In this document: positions 5,098 through 8,392 of the stretch, in pieces
Layout: each line of letters begins with the position of its first letter
Position numbering within the stretch: position 1 is the stretch's first letter
Assembly: GCA_949547975.1 (NCBI GenBank)
Contig: CATITW010000223.1
Span: 1-8,392, forward strand
Length of the DNA: 8,392 bases
From: Cryomorphaceae bacterium
GTDB taxonomy: Bacteria > Bacteroidota > Bacteroidia > Flavobacteriales > Schleiferiaceae
Direction of reading: 5' to 3'
Translations under genes and position numbers: made by a program
The notes under the pieces: model-generated
Seen by the model: only the letters and a program-made list of their open reading frames with translations
What the model was told of the DNA's origin: nothing
The model's database searches: none

Positions 5098-6436
5098 CTT
5101 GCCCCTCAAGACTCTTTTTCTAGGAGCATTCTTATCGTTGGCACTCTCTTCTTTTGCGCAGACCAATTCTGTCAGCCCCCTTAGCATCGGTGGTTTGGGA
5201 GAAACTACCTTTGGCGTGACTCCTACCTTTTTGGGTTTAGGAGGTACCGGTATTGCCTACGCAGATCGCTACACCATCAACATGTTGAACCCTGCAGGGT
5301 ATACCAATATGTACTACACCACCCTTGAGATGAGCGGCGCACATCGTTCGTTTCAGCACCGCATCGCAGCGGATGACGTGGATCAAACAAATTTCAACTC
5401 CTATTTCGACTACTTCGGCTTCGGCTTCAAATTCAACGAATGGGCGGCGGGTGCATTTTCTTTATCACCCTATGCGGCGAAGGGGTACAGCATCAGCGTC
5501 GCGGACAGTTCAGAGGACTTCGGAGTATATGAATACAGAAGTACCGGCACTGGCGGTTATGACCAATTCAAATTAGGCCTCGCTGCCGAACCTGTCAAAT
5601 GGTTTTCGGTCGGTGCAAACATGCGCTACGTGTTCGGTGAAGTCACACAAAGCAACAAGACCATCATTGCCGATAACTCCTTCCTTTCGGTCAGCAAAAC
5701 AAACAAGAGCGGGATCAGCGATTTCAGTTTTGATTTCGGAACACAGCTCAAAGGCGAGTTTGGGAAATACAAAGTGAACCTGGGTGCCGTCTATGCCTTA
5801 GGTGGCGCTATGAACGCCCGTCAAATCTCAACCCAATATTCCTTTATTAATAGTGGGATTGTCGAAACGCCTGTGGATACCTTGTTCTACAACCTCGCTG
5901 AAAACGGAACGATGCGCTTACCATCTTCATATGGAGTAGGGTTCAGCCTGGCCAAGACCGTCGAGAATGCACCGATCAACGCTTGGGATCTCGTCGCAGA
6001 TTACCGCATCACCAACTTCAGTGAATACCGCGATTTTGTTCCCGAAGGAGGCAATATACCCCCAGCAACCTTGACCAACTCTCAACGTTTGAGTGCCGGT
6101 TTTGTGTTTGTTCCGGCTTACACTTTCAAAGGTCTACGCAGATCGTCCAACTATTTAGCCATCGCACGATATAGAATAGGTGCATTTACCGAGACGGGGC
6201 AGTACACTTGGGACAGCGATCCCTACACTTCGCGAGAGGTTTCGATGGGAATGAGTTTCCCGATCATCTACAGATCTTTGGCTCCCGGTGAACAAAAGGC
6301 AAGCTTTTTGAATATATCAATAGGACGAGGTCAGCGCTGGGACGGTGCGAGTACCTCGTTACAAGAGGATTATTGGAATTTCAATCTTGGTATCACCTTG
6401 AATGACAAGTGGTTCCAACAATTTAAATACAGATAA
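5066..6436 (+). CDS. Outer-membrane beta-barrel protein, FadL/PorV-like N-terminus
   Basis: A 456-aa exported protein. Residues 1-31 are a signal peptide (basic start, core LFLGAFLSLALSS, cleavage before or after the Gln of SFAQ). The mature part begins SVSPLSIGGLGE and has the LGGTGIAYA..NMLNPAGY pattern (about 57-79) seen near the N-terminus of Bacteroidota FadL- and PorV-type barrels. The rest alternates short aromatic-rich strands (FGFGFKF, FSVGANMRYVFGE, LGAVYALGG, VSMGMSFPIIYRS, FNLGITLNDKWF) and polar loops, as in an outer-membrane barrel. I chose the ATG at 5066, which lies 32 nt inside coaX; upstream in-frame starts at 5024 (TTG) and 5039 would put a long polar stretch before the signal peptide. 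A gene of this kind next to coaX is common in flavobacteria. The substrate is unknown. Confidence 0.8.
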   Translation: MNISKLQVRFNLPLKTLFLGAFLSLALSSFAQTNSVSPLSIGGLGETTFGVTPTFLGLGGTGIAYADRYTINMLNPAGYTNMYYTTLEMSGAHRSFQHRIAADDVDQTNFNSYFDYFGFGFKFNEWAAGAFSLSPYAAKGYSISVADSSEDFGVYEYRSTGTGGYDQFKLGLAAEPVKWFSVGANMRYVFGEVTQSNKTIIADNSFLSVSKTNKSGISDFSFDFGTQLKGEFGKYKVNLGAVYALGGAMNARQISTQYSFINSGIVETPVDTLFYNLAENGTMRLPSSYGVGFSLAKTVENAPINAWDLVADYRITNFSEYRDFVPEGGNIPPATLTNSQRLSAGFVFVPAYTFKGLRRSSNYLAIARYRIGAFTETGQYTWDSDPYTSREVSMGMSFPIIYRSLAPGEQKASFLNISIGRGQRWDGASTSLQEDYWNFNLGITLNDKWFQQFKYR

Positions 6437-6444
6437 AAACAACA

Positions 6445-7863
6445 ATGATTATGAAACGAATTCTATTCGTTCTTGGCGCAGTCTTGATGACTGTTGGTGT
6501 TAACGCTCAAAGCAAATGGGGCGAAACTGCTGCAGATTCAGTAACCTGTTACGAGAACTACAACATTTTTGGCTCGTACTACCAGAGCAAAAACTACAGC
6601 GATGCCTTTGACTCTTGGTTGAAAGTCTACCAGGTGTGTCCGGCTGCAAAAAAGGCAACCTACATCTATGGTCCTAGAATCATTGAGACTAAAATCAAAG
6701 CGACAGAAGATGCTGCAGCAAAGCAGGAGCTAGTCGATATTTTGGTCGGATTGTACGACAACAGGTTAAAGTACTTCCCGGGTAAAGAAGGGTATGTACT
6801 TTCTGAGAAGGCGTCGAAATACATTAAATACAACAAAGACAGCGTCGAGCAGGCAGCTGTGTATTTCGAACAAGCTTATGCCGTGGCAGGTAAAGAGATG
6901 TCAGCAAGTCAGCTGAACGCCTATTTCCTAACGAACATTCGTTTGTTCAACATCACTAAAGATGTAGATGGATTGTTCTTGGTGTACAACCGCGCGATCG
7001 AAGCTTTGGAGTACAATTCTCAAGAAGGTGCCAATACAGTGAGCATGTTGAGCGCTAAGGCGGACAGCGTTGAGTTGAGTTCAAAAGAGCAAAAGATGTT
7101 GGCTAGAAGTCAAAAATCGGTAGCGAATTTTGATAAAGTGCAGAGCAATATCGAAAAGGCACTTAGCCCATTGTTGACGTGTGAGAAGCTTGCTGTTATT
7201 TACAACGAAGAGAAATTTGAGGAGCACAAAGACGACACAGAGTGGTTGAAGCGTGCTGCGAAAATGCTTCAGAAGGAGCGTGAAGGTGAAGACGGTGAGA
7301 TGACGAGCTGTACGGACAATCCAGTGTTCCTATTGATCGCGGAGCGTTTGTATGAATTGGAACCAAGTGCAAGTGCTGCTCGTTCGATGGCTAAACTAGG
7401 TGTTCGTAAGAACGACTGGGCGATGGCGAAGAAATACTACCTCGAGGCAGTTGCTCAGGAAGAAGATCTACGTAAGACGGCAGATGATTACATGGGTCTA
7501 GCTTATGTGAACAACAAAATGGGGGCTTTAAGCTCAGCAAAGAGCAACTGTTTGAAAGCAGGTCAGCTGCGCAAAGGTTGGGGTAACCCTTACCTGTACC
7601 TCGCTACTATTTATGCGGATGCAGCAGGAACGTGTGGTGCGAATGCGGTAGAGAAAAATGCAGTGTACTGGGCAGCGATCAACAAGCTGAACTACGCACG
7701 TAGCATCGATCCAAGCATCGCTAGCAAAGCGCAGAAACTCATCAACGCCTACAGCGGAGCAGTACCGGATAAAGGGGTTGCTTTCCAGCTAGGATTTAAA
7801 GAAGGCGACAAGATCGATATCGGTTGCTGGATCAACGAGACGGTTTCAGTGAAGTTCTACTAA
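6445..7863 (+). CDS. Secreted TPR-like repeat protein
   Basis: The 472-aa product has a signal peptide (MKRILFVLGAVLMTVGVNAQ) and is predicted to be periplasmic or surface-exposed. Helical repeat pairs suggest tetratricopeptide-type folding: residues 36-65, 134-190 and, more clearly, 293-435 (NDWAMAKKYYLEAVAQ, YMGLAYVNNKMGALSSAKSN, YLYLATIYADA). It ends with a conserved-looking DIGCWINETVSVKF. Seven Cys (35, 65, 246, 289, 369, 397, 461) are many for a secreted Bacteroidota protein and may form disulfides. ATG 6445 leaves an 8-nt gap to the barrel gene; the ATG two codons on (6451) gives a cleaner signal peptide and is equally possible. Strong use of CGT and AAG suggests good expression. TPR proteins bind other proteins; the partner is unknown, perhaps the barrel encoded upstream. 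Confidence 0.8.
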   Translation: MIMKRILFVLGAVLMTVGVNAQSKWGETAADSVTCYENYNIFGSYYQSKNYSDAFDSWLKVYQVCPAAKKATYIYGPRIIETKIKATEDAAAKQELVDILVGLYDNRLKYFPGKEGYVLSEKASKYIKYNKDSVEQAAVYFEQAYAVAGKEMSASQLNAYFLTNIRLFNITKDVDGLFLVYNRAIEALEYNSQEGANTVSMLSAKADSVELSSKEQKMLARSQKSVANFDKVQSNIEKALSPLLTCEKLAVIYNEEKFEEHKDDTEWLKRAAKMLQKEREGEDGEMTSCTDNPVFLLIAERLYELEPSASAARSMAKLGVRKNDWAMAKKYYLEAVAQEEDLRKTADDYMGLAYVNNKMGALSSAKSNCLKAGQLRKGWGNPYLYLATIYADAAGTCGANAVEKNAVYWAAINKLNYARSIDPSIASKAQKLINAYSGAVPDKGVAFQLGFKEGDKIDIGCWINETVSVKFY

Positions 7864-7892
7864 TCGTAACTTCATTCACCAACAACATATGT

Positions 7893-7929
7893 AAATCCCT
7901 GGGTGCAGATGCTCCCGGGGATTTTTTTT
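7893..7929 (+). terminator. Intrinsic terminator of the coaX operon
   Basis: AAATCCCTGGG (7893-7903) pairs with CCCGGGGATTT (7914-7924) as an 11-bp stem with one T-G pair and a 10-nt loop, running into eight T (7922-7929). It begins 29 bp after the TPR gene stop and ends the coaX-barrel-TPR unit. Confidence 0.9.
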
Positions 7930-7946
7930 AGCACTATTTTAGTTAC

Positions 7947-8392
7947 GTGAAACAACCTCGAAGGCGACATTTTTCATTTTTCAATACCCCACCTCGGCAT
8001 CTGGTGCAGCGGTCCTTTTTTATCCTTCTCGTGGGTCTACTGGCCTCATGCTCGAACGAAGAAGCTGTTGTGGAAGAAGTGAATGCCCCACTTAAGAGTT
8101 ACCCGTTAAACGAACAGTTCGGTGCACGTATCACCTATAGCGATAGTGGACTTCAGGTGCTTGAGATTCAAAGTGGGATCGTGCAAGATTTCGGGAATCT
8201 AGATCCGTCGTATGTATTTTTCGGTCGCGGCTTACAAGTAAAATTTTACAACGGCGAAGCGCTCAGCTCTACCGTGCTTACAGCAGATACGGCTCGTCAG
8301 CTGAAGAAAGAAGACCTTTGGGCGATCGGCGGCAACGTCACTGTAACCAACGGCAAAGGAGAACGCATGCAAACAGAGCTGTTGTATTGGGA
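7947..8392 (+). CDS. lptC: LptC-like lipoprotein, 5' part only
   Basis: The frame runs off the right edge after 148 codons. It starts with a lipoprotein signal peptide (basic start, FFILLVGLLASC lipobox), so the protein would be lipid-anchored after cleavage before Cys. The mature part (YPLNEQFGARITYSDSG, then FFGRGLQVKFYN, STVLTADTARQ, WAIGGNVTVTNGKGERMQTE, LLYW) matches the LptC/YrbK beta-taco pattern, in which the protein passes lipopolysaccharide from the inner-membrane transporter to the periplasmic bridge. No ATG is available: GTG at 7947 is the first start after an in-frame TAG (7929-7931). GTG at 8004 gives a shorter, very typical lipoprotein signal and may be the true start. A terminator lies just upstream, so the gene needs its own promoter or readthrough; none was seen. 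Confidence 0.75.
   Translation, partial: MKQPRRRHFSFFNTPPRHLVQRSFFILLVGLLASCSNEEAVVEEVNAPLKSYPLNEQFGARITYSDSGLQVLEIQSGIVQDFGNLDPSYVFFGRGLQVKFYNGEALSSTVLTADTARQLKKEDLWAIGGNVTVTNGKGERMQTELLYW

Overview
The window looks like a piece of a Bacteroidota chromosome, most likely from the order Flavobacteriales; the order-level placement is tentative. Several signs agree: starts without clear Shine-Dalgarno sequences, a TAnnTTTG-type promoter in front of the tRNA, signal peptides ending in Ala-Gln, a short helix-turn-helix protein beginning MEIIT, and the run coaX, outer-membrane barrel protein, secreted TPR protein and LptC-like lipoprotein.

Left part (1-3523, minus strand) is accessory DNA with the replication and control module of an integrative or mobilizable element. 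Reading leftwards come an unrecognised protein split by a frame change at a run of nine A (joined length 251 aa), a helix-turn-helix regulator of the excisionase/MerR-like type, and a TOPRIM primase fused to a RecA-like helicase. The last two genes share one base at their stop/start junction. A 26-bp palindrome lies in front of the regulator gene and overlaps a possible promoter. No integrase or relaxase is visible; if present they lie outside the window.

Middle part (3297-4347) has little coding capacity. It holds possible remnants of a small gene, several inverted repeats including a very strong 49-nt hairpin at 3740-3788, a block able to fold on the minus strand (about 3840-4019), and a complete tRNA-Phe(GAA) gene on the minus strand with its own promoter. 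The 3' end of this tRNA faces the accessory genes, the usual geometry for an element integrated at a tRNA 3' end.

Right part (4348-8392, plus strand) is ordinary chromosome. A type III pantothenate kinase (coaX), an outer-membrane beta-barrel protein whose likely start lies inside coaX, and a secreted TPR-like protein form a compact operon closed by a good intrinsic terminator. The 5' part of an LptC-like lipoprotein gene follows and runs off the window. CoaX supplies the first step of coenzyme A synthesis, and the other three products act in the cell envelope. The pantothenate kinase lacks acidic residues normally found in its second phosphate-binding motif.
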